A DNA stretch of 64,000 nt from Kiloniellaceae bacterium (GTDB taxonomy: Bacteria; Pseudomonadota; Alphaproteobacteria; Kiloniellales; J153), in assembly GCA_021776175.1 (NCBI GenBank), contig JAJFGJ010000003.1, positions 1 to 64,000 on the forward strand, read 5' to 3'. Shown here in pieces: positions 9,162 through 18,390 of this stretch. The notes below the pieces were generated by a model. It ran no database searches. It worked only from the letters and a program-made list of their open reading frames with translations, and had not been told where the DNA came from. The position numbers and the translations under genes are program-made. The stretch's first letter is position 1, and every line of letters begins with the position of its first letter.

Positions 9162-9980
9162 GTGCGGACCTGTTCGATAATTGCCGCGGCATTGCTGTGG
9201 ATTGTGGCTGGCCCGGCGGCGGCATCCGTGGCGGGTAATGACGGTTTCGCGAATTTCCTCTACGACGATTTCGGCGCGAATCAAGCCGACGGCGTGGATG
9301 GCCCCGGCGGCTCGTTCGATGGCGTGGATACGTCGGGCCTGTGGGGGCAGATGAATCTCGATGTCGTGAACCAGACGGCCTCGGATGGCATCACCGACAG
9401 AATTGAAATCGGCTACAGCGCTCTCGATCCAACCGGAACGGGCGCCGTGAGCTACGATGTGACCGGCATCGCTTTCCTATTCGACGCCGCGGCCGCTGTT
9501 CCGCTGGCGAATTTGCGTGCCGCCGTTCTCAATTCGCCGACCGCGGGCATAACCCAATTGGACTGGAAGATCGTATTCGCCGATCCGAACGGCACGGCCG
9601 TCAATGACGGTTTGCCGAATCCGGATAACGGTGTCGGTTCTCCCTCGGCGGGCGCGCTCATTGTCGACCTCAGCCTTGCCGAAGACTGCGGCTTCGGGTT
9701 TGGCGGGACTTGCGGCCAGACCTTTGGTCCGGGCGATCTGGACGTGTTCACCCTGCAGTTCAACGACGGCTCTCTCGAAGGGTTGCTGTTAACCGAGATC
9801 TTCGACTTCGCTTACGTGACCTTGCAGGCGATTACGCCTAATTCGATTGGTTTCGGGTCCCTTTTCCTGGGCGGCGAGATTCTACCGACGCCCATACCGG
9901 CGCCGATCGCACTACTCGGTTCCGGACTCTTGGTTCTGTTCGGGTTCGCCGGCAGGAAGCGCCGTTCTACTACGGGGTGA
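9162..9980 (+). CDS. VPLPA-CTERM sorted extracellular protein, copy 2
   Basis: This 272-residue paralogue of the preceding gene starts at a GTG after GGGGAGG. It has a signal peptide (IIAAALLWIVAGPAAA), the same repeated acidic core (DGVDGPGGSFDGVDTSGLWG), four conserved cysteine-containing positions around EDCGFGFGGTCGQTFG, and a sorting end reading TPIPAPIALLGSGLLVLF followed by GRKRR. The leader resembles that of copy 1 (ccagatnggggagg). Tandem duplication of an exosortase substrate is the simplest reading. The protein should be exported by Sec, cleaved near the APIAL motif, and released or anchored outside the cell. Its function is unknown. Confidence 0.85.
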   Translation: MRTCSIIAAALLWIVAGPAAASVAGNDGFANFLYDDFGANQADGVDGPGGSFDGVDTSGLWGQMNLDVVNQTASDGITDRIEIGYSALDPTGTGAVSYDVTGIAFLFDAAAAVPLANLRAAVLNSPTAGITQLDWKIVFADPNGTAVNDGLPNPDNGVGSPSAGALIVDLSLAEDCGFGFGGTCGQTFGPGDLDVFTLQFNDGSLEGLLLTEIFDFAYVTLQAITPNSIGFGSLFLGGEILPTPIPAPIALLGSGLLVLFGFAGRKRRSTTG

Positions 9981-10180
9981 TCCGGATATAAAATCTACCG
10001 GTCCGGCCAAGCCATGAGGCTTGCGCCGGAGTGGGCTTGAGCGAAGCGCGGGTCAAGTAGGCCTGGCGGCTTGGCCAAGGTGAGGATGAACGGCTCGTCC
10101 GGGTAGATAGCCTGGGTGCAGTCAAGTTTGGGGTCGATTTCAGGCTGCTTGCCTGATATCTTTGCAGGAAGCGAAGATAA

Positions 10181-12583
10181 ATGGCCGTGTTTTCTCGACG
10201 TATATACTGGCTGTTGGTAGCAATGGCTCTTGCGCTCGCCGCCTGTGAAGGTGCCGAGGAGCGTGAGCGTGGGCATTTTCAACGCGGGGTCGAGTACTTC
10301 ACCGCGGGAGACCGCGACCGCGCTCTGATCGAATTCCGGAATGCCGCGCAGATCAATCCCGCGAATGCCGAGGCTTACTATTATATCGCGCGCGTCTATG
10401 AAGCGAAAAAGCTCTGGCCCAAGGCCTTTTTTTCCTATTTGAAGTCGGTGGAGCACGCGCCCGAGCACGTGGACGCGAACGTCCGCCTGGGCCGCATGTA
10501 CGTATTGGCCGGCGACTACGACGAAGCCTTGGCCCGGTCCGAGGTCGCTATCGCGGCTGACGCCGGGAACGCGGGGGCTGTCGCCCTGCGCGGCGCCGTT
10601 TACCTGCGCCAGGAGAAATTCGACGAGGCGCGGCAAGAAGCTTTCCGGGCGCTCGATCTCGATCCCGCCAGTGTCTCGGCGACCTCGGTGCTGGCCGCCT
10701 TTTACCGCGCGCAGGATCAGGATCTCAAGGCCATCGCCGTGCTCCAAAGAGGCCTGGAACTTAATCCGGCCGAGGCGTCCTTGCGCGTGCTTAAGATCGC
10801 CTTGCACATCGATCGCCAGGAACACGCCGAGGCCGAGGCCGATCTGCGGTTTCTCGCCGACTCCTTCCCCGACATATCTCAATATTGGATCAGCCTTGCC
10901 AAGCTTTACCTGTCCTGGGACCGTCCGGGCGATGCGGAGGCGGTCCTTCGCGAGGCGGTCGCGGCAAACCCGGAAAACGACAAGACCAAACTTATACTCA
11001 TCGATTTTATCGAGAATCAGAAGAAATTGTTGAAGGCCGCGGAAAGCGAGCTGACGGCCTTTATCGACGCCGCGCCCGAGAGTATCGCTCTTCGTTTCGG
11101 GCTGGCTGAGCTCTACGGCCGCCACGATAAACGAGAGGCGGCCATGGGTGTGCTTCGCGACATCTCAACCCGTGACGAGACCGGCCCGCAAGGCATAAGA
11201 GCGAAGGTTTCCCTGGCGCGGCTCAACCTTTTGGCCGAAGACAGCTCCTCCGCCCGCGGGCTGATCGAGGGGGTCCTTGGCGTGGAGCCGCGAAACCCGG
11301 CCGCGCTTCTCCTGCGCGCCCAGATGTTGTTTGACGATGGAAGCTTCCGGGGTGCGGTCACCGACTTGCGGACAGTACTTCGCGGCGATCCCAACTCGAT
11401 CGCCGCCTTGGTGCTTCTCAGTCAAGCCTACTTGCGCGAGGGCGGTATCGAACTTGCCATTAACAGCCTGATACGCTTGGTCGAATTACGGCCGGACAGC
11501 TTTACGATGAAATTGCAGTTGTCTCAGCTTCTGGCTCGCAAGGGCGATTTGGAAGGTGCGCTGCGCTACTTGAACGAATCCATTGAGTCATCTTCCTTGA
11601 CCATTCCCTGGCTGACGACGAAGGCCGAGCTGCTTATCGAGATGCGGCGCTATGCGGAGGCGGTGCGCACCGCCGAGGAGGTCAAGGCGGTTTCGCGCGG
11701 CGAGCCGATATATTGGGCGCTTATCGGCAAGGCGGCGTTCGCCGAGGGCCGGTTCGCGGATGCCGTGGGCGCTTTCGAAAATGCGCGGGGATTGGATCCG
11801 AATTCCAACTTATTTCTCGCCGGCTTGGTGCAAGCGTTCGAGCGTCTTGAACGCCGCGACGACGCCGTAAAGGCCCTCGAAGACTATCTTGCGGATCACC
11901 CTGAAGACAGCGACGCCCGTCTGCGGTTGGGGGATATATATTTCAAGTTGGAGGACTTCGCGTCCGCGCAGGAGGCCTACCGGGAATTTACCAAGTCCGA
12001 TCCGGGGAGCAGTGCCGGCCACCTCAGGCTCGCCGGCGTTTATTTCAGGCAAGACCGCGAAGACGAAGCGATCGAGGTCCTGCGCCAAGGCGTCGCGGCG
12101 GCTCCGCATAACGAAAGGCTTACTCTCGGGCTCGCGCTCAACCTGCAACGGCTTGGAAGGTTCGAGGAAGCGATCGCCACCTATGAGGCTTTTCTGGAGA
12201 TCGAACCCAGGTCCGTGACCGCGGCGAACAATATGGCGGCATTGGTCGCGGATCACGAGAACGGGGATTTAAAGGCGCTGCGCCGGGCCCTTGTCTTGGT
12301 CGAGCCGCTGCAAACATCGGACAACCCGCAGTTCCTGGATACGATCGGGTGGCTGTACTACCGGGCCGGAGAGGCTAATCAGGCCATTACCTTTCTCAAG
12401 CGCGCGATCGCCCTGGCGCCTAAAAACCTCGAGATAAACTATCACTTAGGAATGGCCTTCCTGGCGGAAGGTCAGATCGCGCCGGCTCGCGAGCACCTGG
12501 AAAAGGCCTTGCCGGAAGAAGGTCTCGAATTGCCCTTCACCGAGGAGGTCAAAAAGGCGCTGTCCAGCGCACCTGATTCCTAG
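10181..12583 (+). CDS. TPR-repeat lipoprotein of PrsT type (PEP-CTERM system)
   Basis: The 800-residue protein begins with a lipoprotein signal (LLVAMALALAAC, lipobox LAAC at about residue 22) and then consists of about twenty tetratricopeptide repeats (for example GDRDRALIEFRNAAQINPAN, RYAEAVRTAEEVKAV). Length, lipobox and repeat layout match the PrsT family (PEP-CTERM system TPR lipoprotein), which accompanies exosortase loci with exopolysaccharide genes. It would sit in the outer membrane facing the periplasm and scaffold polysaccharide or protein export. It follows the two VPLPA-CTERM genes by 200 bases, a spacing that allows its own promoter. A ribosome site (AGGAAG) precedes the ATG. 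Confidence 0.85.
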   Translation: MAVFSRRIYWLLVAMALALAACEGAEERERGHFQRGVEYFTAGDRDRALIEFRNAAQINPANAEAYYYIARVYEAKKLWPKAFFSYLKSVEHAPEHVDANVRLGRMYVLAGDYDEALARSEVAIAADAGNAGAVALRGAVYLRQEKFDEARQEAFRALDLDPASVSATSVLAAFYRAQDQDLKAIAVLQRGLELNPAEASLRVLKIALHIDRQEHAEAEADLRFLADSFPDISQYWISLAKLYLSWDRPGDAEAVLREAVAANPENDKTKLILIDFIENQKKLLKAAESELTAFIDAAPESIALRFGLAELYGRHDKREAAMGVLRDISTRDETGPQGIRAKVSLARLNLLAEDSSSARGLIEGVLGVEPRNPAALLLRAQMLFDDGSFRGAVTDLRTVLRGDPNSIAALVLLSQAYLREGGIELAINSLIRLVELRPDSFTMKLQLSQLLARKGDLEGALRYLNESIESSSLTIPWLTTKAELLIEMRRYAEAVRTAEEVKAVSRGEPIYWALIGKAAFAEGRFADAVGAFENARGLDPNSNLFLAGLVQAFERLERRDDAVKALEDYLADHPEDSDARLRLGDIYFKLEDFASAQEAYREFTKSDPGSSAGHLRLAGVYFRQDREDEAIEVLRQGVAAAPHNERLTLGLALNLQRLGRFEEAIATYEAFLEIEPRSVTAANNMAALVADHENGDLKALRRALVLVEPLQTSDNPQFLDTIGWLYYRAGEANQAITFLKRAIALAPKNLEINYHLGMAFLAEGQIAPAREHLEKALPEEGLELPFTEEVKKALSSAPDS

Positions 12584-12794
12584 CCGCCGGATAACATCCG
12601 GTTCGATACGAAGTCTTGGTAGGGCTGTTAATATAAGTAAACATAATGGAAATACTTGCTATTTCTAATAAATGATGGTATTGTCAGATATAGAATCAGA
12701 GAACGTTAAGGTTACCATTCGTTAGTGTTTGTTGTTTACGTAATTTCTCTTGTGTCGTCAATTCGGAATCAACCGATCCAACACCGAGGGTGGA

Positions 12795-13565
12795 ATGAAA
12801 GTCGCGATTTTGGCGGGTGGCGCGGGGACGCGCCTTGCCGAGGAGACAGAGGTTAAGCCGAAGCCCATGGTCGAGATCGGCGGCATGCCGATTCTCCTGC
12901 ATATCATGAAACACTACGCCCACTACGGGCTTAGTGAGTTCGCGATCGCCCTTGGCTATAAGGGCGAGTACATTAAGAAATACTTCGTCGATTATAGCTC
13001 CCTGGATGGCGATCTGAAGGTCGATTTAAAGACCGGGCGGGTCGATGCGCGCGGCGGCGAGCGGCCAAACTGGCAGGTCGACCTGGTCGATACCGGCGCG
13101 GCGACGCTGACCGGCGGGCGTATCAAGCGCTTGGCGCCCCTCATTGGAAACGAGACCTTTATGTTGACCTGGGGCGACGGCGTTTCGGACGTGAACATAA
13201 AGGACCTGCTGGCCTTCCACCGCGCGCATGGCAAGTTGGCGACCATGACCGCGGTGCGCCCGCCGGCCCGCTACGGCCATATTGAGTTCGACGGCAACCA
13301 GGTGTTGGAATTCACCGAGAAACCGCAGACGGCGGAAGGCTGGATCAACGGCGCCTTTTTCGTACTCGAACCTCAGGTATTCGATTATATCGAGGGCGAT
13401 CAGACCATGTGGGAACATGCGCCCTTGGAAGGTTTGGCGCGGGACGGCCAGCTCATGGCCTATAAGCACGAGGCGTTTTGGCAGTGCATGGATACCCTGC
13501 GCGACAAGACGGTGCTGCAGCGGCTGTGGGACTCTGGCAATCCGCCTTGGAAATCATGGAAATAA
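12795..13565 (+). CDS. rfbF: Glucose-1-phosphate cytidylyltransferase
   Basis: The 256-residue protein begins [14 protein letters not shown], the nucleotidyl-transferase signature, with [16 protein letters not shown] and [12 protein letters not shown] containing the metal-binding aspartates. Length and motifs match RfbF, which makes CDP-glucose from CTP and glucose-1-phosphate. The start at 12795 follows GAGGGTGG; the frame upstream has no family match. It heads a run of five genes on the same strand with gaps of 13-73 bases, so CDP-glucose is probably the entry point for a deoxy or branched sugar made by this operon. The usual partner, CDP-glucose 4,6-dehydratase (RfbG), is not present as a separate recognisable gene. 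Confidence 0.93.
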   Translation: MKVAILAGGAGTRLAEETEVKPKPMVEIGGMPILLHIMKHYAHYGLSEFAIALGYKGEYIKKYFVDYSSLDGDLKVDLKTGRVDARGGERPNWQVDLVDTGAATLTGGRIKRLAPLIGNETFMLTWGDGVSDVNIKDLLAFHRAHGKLATMTAVRPPARYGHIEFDGNQVLEFTEKPQTAEGWINGAFFVLEPQVFDYIEGDQTMWEHAPLEGLARDGQLMAYKHEAFWQCMDTLRDKTVLQRLWDSGNPPWKSWK

Positions 13566-13587
13566 CGACGGAAATGGGGATAACGAC

Positions 13588-14640
13588 ATGCGCGTTCTAG
13601 TCACCGGTCACAAGGGTTATATCGGCACGATTTTGGTGCCCATGATCATCGACGCCGGACACGAGGTCGTCGGCCTAGACAACGACCTTTACCGGCGCTG
13701 CACTTTCAAGGACGGCATCGTCGAGGTGCGGGAAATCCTCAAGGATGTCCGCGATGTCGAAGCCAGCGACGTTAAGGGCTTCGATGCGGTCATGCACCTG
13801 GCCGGCCTGTCCAACGATCCCTTGGGCGATTTCAATCCCGAAGTCACCTTCGAGATCAATCACAAGGCCTCGATTCGCCTGGCTCAGCTGTGTAAGGAGG
13901 CGGGGGTTTCGCGCTTCATCTTCTCCTCCTCGTGCAGCAACTACGGCGCCGCCGGGGACGACCTTCTCAACGAGGAGTCCGCCTTCAACCCGGTCACGCC
14001 TTACGGCACCTCCAAAGTGCGGGTCGAGCAGGACCTGGCCAAGATGGCCGATTCCTCCTTCGCGCCCACATATCTGCGCAATGCCACGGCTTACGGGGTG
14101 TCGCCGAGGCTGCGCTTCGATCTGGTGCTCAACAATCTGGTCGCCTGGGCGTTCTGCACCAAGCAGGTCTATCTGAAGAGCGACGGCACGCCCTGGCGCC
14201 CGGTGGTCCATATCGAGGATATATCGCGCGCCTTCATGGCCGTGTTGCACGCCCCGCGCGAGGCGGTGTACGACCAGGCCTTCAATATCGGCCGCAACGA
14301 GGAAAATTACCGCATCCGGGAAATCGCGGAAATCGTCGCTCAGACGGTGCCGGGCTGCAAGTTGGAGTACGCGCCGGATGCCGGACCCGATCTGCGTTGC
14401 TACCGCGTCGATTGCAGCAAGGCGATGCGGGTGCTGCCGGAGTTCAAGCCGCAGTGGGATGTCCGCAAGGGCGCGCAGGAACTCTACGACATCTACCAGA
14501 AGGTCGGCTTGACCCTGGAAGATTTCGAGGGCACGCGCTTCAGCCGCATCGCGCATCTTAAGAGCTTGCTGGGCAGCGGTCTTCTCGAAGACAACCTGCG
14601 CTGGCGGACGGAAGACGTCCTCCGCGCGGCGGCGAGCTGA
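13588..14640 (+). CDS. NAD-dependent epimerase/dehydratase (extended SDR)
   Basis: This 350-residue extended short-chain dehydrogenase has the nucleotide-binding motif TGHKGYIG at residues 6-13, LDNDLYRRC at the end of the second strand, [19 protein letters not shown] and the catalytic [21 protein letters not shown] is the usual nucleotide-sugar pocket motif. The start ATG at 13588 lies 22 bases after rfbF. It should oxidise, dehydrate or epimerise the CDP-sugar produced by the previous enzyme. Proteins of this type often sit beside C-methyltransferases in branched-sugar clusters, as here. Whether it acts as a 4,6-dehydratase, epimerase or reductase cannot be decided by motif alone. Confidence 0.87.
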   Translation: MRVLVTGHKGYIGTILVPMIIDAGHEVVGLDNDLYRRCTFKDGIVEVREILKDVRDVEASDVKGFDAVMHLAGLSNDPLGDFNPEVTFEINHKASIRLAQLCKEAGVSRFIFSSSCSNYGAAGDDLLNEESAFNPVTPYGTSKVRVEQDLAKMADSSFAPTYLRNATAYGVSPRLRFDLVLNNLVAWAFCTKQVYLKSDGTPWRPVVHIEDISRAFMAVLHAPREAVYDQAFNIGRNEENYRIREIAEIVAQTVPGCKLEYAPDAGPDLRCYRVDCSKAMRVLPEFKPQWDVRKGAQELYDIYQKVGLTLEDFEGTRFSRIAHLKSLLGSGLLEDNLRWRTEDVLRAAAS

Positions 14641-14653
14641 GCGGGCCGAATAC

Positions 14654-15883
14654 ATGACCGACGCAACGCCCGTTTGCCGCTCTTGCGGCTCCGCCGATCT
14701 CCAGCCGGTTCTGGACCTCGGCAAGACACCGCTGGCGGACCAGCTTCTGAACGCCGATCAACTCGATAAGCCGGAATACACCGCGCTTCTCGATCTGGTG
14801 TTCTGTTCCGATTGCGCCCTGGTGCAGATCACCGTATCGGTGCCGCCGGAAATTCTGTTCTGCAACAACTATCCATATTTCTCCTCGGTCAATCCCGCGC
14901 TCATGGAGCACTTTGGGTCGAGCGCGCGAGAGATCATGGACTCGCGCGATCTGGGAGCGGACAGCCTCGTGGTCGAGGCGGCGAGCAATGACGGCTACAT
15001 GCTGCGCAATTTCGTCGAACGCGGTATCCCTGTCCTGGGCATCGACCCAGCGGATGGGCCGGCCAAGGCGGCCGGGGAGGTTGGGGTAAAAACCCTGAAC
15101 ACTTTCTTCACCACGGATCTGGCCAAGAAGATCAAGGCGGAAGAAGGCGGCGCGGATGTGTTCCTGGCCAACAACGTGCTTGCCCATGTGCCGGACCTCA
15201 ACGGTTTCGTCGATGGGATCAAGACTCTTCTGAAAGACACCGGCATGGCGGTGATCGAGTGCCCGCACGTGGTCGATCTGGTCGACCATTGCGAGTTCGA
15301 CACCATTTACCATCAGCATCTTTGCTACTTCTCGGCGACCGCGCTCGATAACCTGTTCCGGCGTCACGGGCTCTACCTCAACGAGGTGAAGCGCCTCAAG
15401 ATTCACGGCGGTTCGCTTCGCCTCTTCGTTGAGCCGCGAGAGAATGTCGGCGTTTCCGTGCGCGATCTTCTGGCCGAGGAAAAAGGCCGCGGTGTCGACA
15501 GCATCGACTATTTCCGCGATTTCGCGCGCCGGGTCGAAGGCGTTCGCTCATCCCTCATGAAGCTCTTGGGCGACCTCAAGGCGCAGGGCAAGCGCATCGC
15601 CGCTTACGGCGCCGCGGCCAAGGGCACGACGATGATGAGCTATTGCGGCATCGACGATTCTCACGTCGACTACGTCATCGACCTGAGTAAGTTCAAGCAG
15701 GGCCGTTTCATGGCCGGCAATCACCTGGAAATATGCCCGCCGTCGAAACTGCTCGACGACAAGCCCGACTACGCCCTGATCCTGGCCTGGAATTTCGCCG
15801 ATGAGATCATGAAGCAGCAGGCTTCGTTCCGCGAACAGGGCGGGAAATTCATAGTTCCCATCCCTGAGCCTAAGGTGGTGTGA
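14654..15883 (+). CDS. Sugar C-methyltransferase (NovU/TylCIII type)
   Basis: The 409-residue protein has the three-part layout of sugar C-methyltransferases. An N-terminal zinc site (CRSCGSADL then FCSDCALVQ) comes first. The SAM fold begins at [15 protein letters not shown] near residue 108, with [14 protein letters not shown]. The C-terminal Rossmann-like domain includes [13 protein letters not shown]. The family active-site motif usually written YHEH is YHQH here ([10 protein letters not shown]), so the acidic residue is an amide. It should add a methyl branch to a nucleotide-linked keto-sugar. The gene starts 13 bases after the epimerase. Two further genes of the same architecture follow. 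Confidence 0.85.
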   Translation: MTDATPVCRSCGSADLQPVLDLGKTPLADQLLNADQLDKPEYTALLDLVFCSDCALVQITVSVPPEILFCNNYPYFSSVNPALMEHFGSSAREIMDSRDLGADSLVVEAASNDGYMLRNFVERGIPVLGIDPADGPAKAAGEVGVKTLNTFFTTDLAKKIKAEEGGADVFLANNVLAHVPDLNGFVDGIKTLLKDTGMAVIECPHVVDLVDHCEFDTIYHQHLCYFSATALDNLFRRHGLYLNEVKRLKIHGGSLRLFVEPRENVGVSVRDLLAEEKGRGVDSIDYFRDFARRVEGVRSSLMKLLGDLKAQGKRIAAYGAAAKGTTMMSYCGIDDSHVDYVIDLSKFKQGRFMAGNHLEICPPSKLLDDKPDYALILAWNFADEIMKQQASFREQGGKFIVPIPEPKVV

Positions 15884-15955
15884 GCCGTCCCCGTCTGGGA
15901 TGCGCCGTCGGCCGCCGCTACGAAACGCCCTCGTGAGAGTTTGGAGGCACTAAGA

Positions 15956-17137
15956 ATGTCAAGGAAGCAAGTTTGCCCGAACTGCGGCACCGCCGGTATG
16001 GAGTCGTTTTTCAAGGTCGACGGCGTGCCGGTGCACAGTGTCCAGCTCCTGAAGACCCGGCAGGAGGCGCTCGACTATCCCAAGGGGGATATCGAACTGG
16101 CGTCGTGCGGTGCTTGCGGCTTTGTCTCCAATATCGCCTTCGATGCAAAGCTGCACGATTACTCCCACGAATACGAATCCACCCAGCGGTATTCCCCCAC
16201 CTTCAGCGCCTTTCATAGCCAACTCGCCCAAGGTCTCGTCGAGCGCTACGGCCTGCACGGCAAGGAGTTGGTGGAAATCGGCTGCGGGCAGGGCGAGTTT
16301 CTGGCGTTGCTGTGCGAGGCCGGGGACAACACGGGTATCGGCTTCGATCCCGCCTTCGTGGCCGGGCGAAATCCCGCGGTCGACGGGAAGACCATCAAGG
16401 TCGTGAAGGATTATTATTCCGAGAAGTATACCGATACTCAGGGCGATTTTTACTGCTGCAAGATGACTCTCGAACACATTACCGACACCGGTAAGTTCAT
16501 CCGGAACGTGCGCCGCGCGATTGGCGACCGGCCCGACGCGATTGTGTTTTTCCAGGTTCCCGACGTCAGACTGATCCTGCGCGATCTTGGCTTCTGGGAC
16601 ATCTACTACGAGCATTGCTCCTATTTCAGCATACCGTCGCTAGCGCGCCTGTTTCAGGCCTGCGGCTTCGACGTTCTCGATTTGAAAACCGAGTACGGCG
16701 ACCAGTACCTGATGATCGAGGCGCGGCCCGCGAACGGCGCCGGCGGGCCCTTGCCGGCCAAGGCCGAGGATCTGAATGGCATCGCCGGCGACGTCGCCTA
16801 TTTCGCCGCCAATTGGCGGGCCAAGGTGGATGGCTGGCGCCAGAAGCTGACCGACATGAAGGCCAAGGGACAGCGCGCCGTGATCTGGGGCGGCGGATCC
16901 AAGGGGGTGGCGTTCTTGACCACGCTCGGCATCGTGGACGAAGTCGCCTATGCCGTGGATATCAATCCGCTCAAACACGGCACCTTCATGGCCGGCACCG
17001 GCCAGGAAGTCGTCTCGCCGGAATTCCTGCGCGACTACAAGCCCGACGCGGTTATCGTGATGAACCCGATCTATTGCCGCGAGATCGGCGAGCAACTCGA
17101 AGGCCTGGGCGTTAAGGCGGAGCTATTGACCGCGTGA
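15956..17137 (+). CDS. C-methyltransferase-like SAM protein, second paralogue
   Basis: The start is set at the ATG at 15956 after GGAGGC. The 393-residue protein has CPNCGTAGM plus SCGACGFVSN as the zinc site and a SAM-binding motif LVEIGCGQGEFLALL near residue 100. LEHITDTGKFI and YYEHCSYFS are its active-site-like motifs, and the C-terminal domain contains IWGGGSKGVAFL. It resembles the next gene more than the previous one (both share GCGQG, the GxGSKGVxFL motif and an MNPIY C-terminal motif). It probably methylates a nucleotide sugar or another part of the glycan. It differs from canonical sugar C-methyltransferases in the LEH motif, so O- or N-methylation cannot be excluded. Confidence 0.8.
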   Translation: MSRKQVCPNCGTAGMESFFKVDGVPVHSVQLLKTRQEALDYPKGDIELASCGACGFVSNIAFDAKLHDYSHEYESTQRYSPTFSAFHSQLAQGLVERYGLHGKELVEIGCGQGEFLALLCEAGDNTGIGFDPAFVAGRNPAVDGKTIKVVKDYYSEKYTDTQGDFYCCKMTLEHITDTGKFIRNVRRAIGDRPDAIVFFQVPDVRLILRDLGFWDIYYEHCSYFSIPSLARLFQACGFDVLDLKTEYGDQYLMIEARPANGAGGPLPAKAEDLNGIAGDVAYFAANWRAKVDGWRQKLTDMKAKGQRAVIWGGGSKGVAFLTTLGIVDEVAYAVDINPLKHGTFMAGTGQEVVSPEFLRDYKPDAVIVMNPIYCREIGEQLEGLGVKAELLTA

Positions 17138-17186
17138 GCGGGCACACCGCCGTTACGGCCGGCTTGCAAGGACGGGGACTCATGTC

Positions 17187-18383
17187 ATGACCGAGAATGA
17201 AGGGAAGGCGAAGATAACGGCTTGTCCGGTCTGCGCTTCTAGCGACATAGAGGTCTTCGTAAGCCTTCTGGACATCCCGGTTTATTGCAACGTGCTTTGG
17301 CCGACCCGGGAGGAGGCGCTCGCGGCGTCGCGCGGCGACATGCGCCTGGGGTTCTGCCGCGACTGCACGCACATTTTCAACACGGTCTTCGATCCGGCGC
17401 TGATTACTTATAGCGAGGACTACGAGAATTCCCTGCATTTCTCGCCGCGTTTCCGCGCCTATGCCGAATCCCTGGCCAAGCACCTTATCGAAAGCCACGG
17501 CTTGCGCGGCAAGGCCGTGGTCGATCTTGGCTGCGGCCAAGGGGATTTCCTGCGCCTTTTGTGCGAGATGGGCGGGGTCCGGGGCATCGGCCTCGATCCC
17601 ACGTTGGAGGGGGAACCGGGCGCGCGCAGGATCGACGGGCCGATTACCTTCATCGCCGATTCATATTCGGAGCGCTACGCCGATCTGGGTGCCGACTTGG
17701 TGTGCTGCCGTCAGGTGTTGGAGCATCTGGGCGCGCCGCGCGAGATGTTGGAGACCGTGCGCCGGGCGGTGTCCGGCCGGCCGGGGACGGGCATATTCTA
17801 CGAGGTGCCGAACGCTCTTTTCACTCTGCGCGACATGGGCATCTGGGACTTGATCTACGAGCATATCTCGTATTTCACACCCACTTCCCTGACCCGCGCC
17901 TTCGCGCTGTCCGGTTTCGATGTCCGCGATCTGCGCGAGGTCTATGACGGTCAGTATCTGTGCTTGGACGCCGTTGTATCGCCCGAGACCTCGGCGCGTC
18001 CCGCGATCGCTTCCGATCCGGATGGGGTCGCCGCTCTGGTGGCCAGCTTCGCCGGCGAGTACGACCGCCTGATGCTGGGCTGGCGCGAGCGCCTGGCCGC
18101 CATGGCCCGCGATGGCCGCAGGGCCGCGATCTGGGGCGCGGGGTCCAAGGGCGTGTCCTTCCTCAACGCGGTCAAGGCTGGCGATAGCATCGCCTGTGTC
18201 GCCGATATCAGCCCGCGCAAGCATGGCCTGCATGTCGCCGGTACCGGGCACAAGGTCGTGGCGCCGGAGGCCCTGCGCGGCGAGGCCCCCGACATGGTCG
18301 TCATCATGAACCCGATCTACAAGGACGAGATCGAGACTTCGGTTCGCGGCCTCGGTCTGAACGCCGAAGTCGTGTGCGTGTGA
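17187..18383 (+). CDS. C-methyltransferase-like SAM protein, third paralogue
   Basis: The 398-residue protein shares the architecture of the preceding gene: zinc site CPVCASSDIEVF and FCRDCTHIFN, SAM motif VVDLGCGQGDFLRLL, LEHLGAPREML, IYEHISYFTPTSL, and a C-terminal domain with IWGAGSKGVSFL and VVIMNPIYKDEI. It is the last gene of the plus-strand run that starts with rfbF, and ends 7 bases before the convergent ManA-like gene. A tandem duplication of the second methyltransferase is the simplest origin. The substrate is unknown; context points to a CDP- or GDP-linked sugar. Confidence 0.8.
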   Translation: MTENEGKAKITACPVCASSDIEVFVSLLDIPVYCNVLWPTREEALAASRGDMRLGFCRDCTHIFNTVFDPALITYSEDYENSLHFSPRFRAYAESLAKHLIESHGLRGKAVVDLGCGQGDFLRLLCEMGGVRGIGLDPTLEGEPGARRIDGPITFIADSYSERYADLGADLVCCRQVLEHLGAPREMLETVRRAVSGRPGTGIFYEVPNALFTLRDMGIWDLIYEHISYFTPTSLTRAFALSGFDVRDLREVYDGQYLCLDAVVSPETSARPAIASDPDGVAALVASFAGEYDRLMLGWRERLAAMARDGRRAAIWGAGSKGVSFLNAVKAGDSIACVADISPRKHGLHVAGTGHKVVAPEALRGEAPDMVVIMNPIYKDEIETSVRGLGLNAEVVCV

Positions 18384-18390
18384 CGCGGGT

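Noticed and set aside
9995..11125. 376-codon minus-strand frame across the start of the PrsT-like gene
   Set aside because: It is antisense to well-formed TPR repeats and has no recognisable motif; GC-rich DNA gives long antisense frames.
13675..14724. 349-codon minus-strand frame
   Set aside because: It is antisense to the epimerase gene in the rfbF operon and has low-complexity composition.
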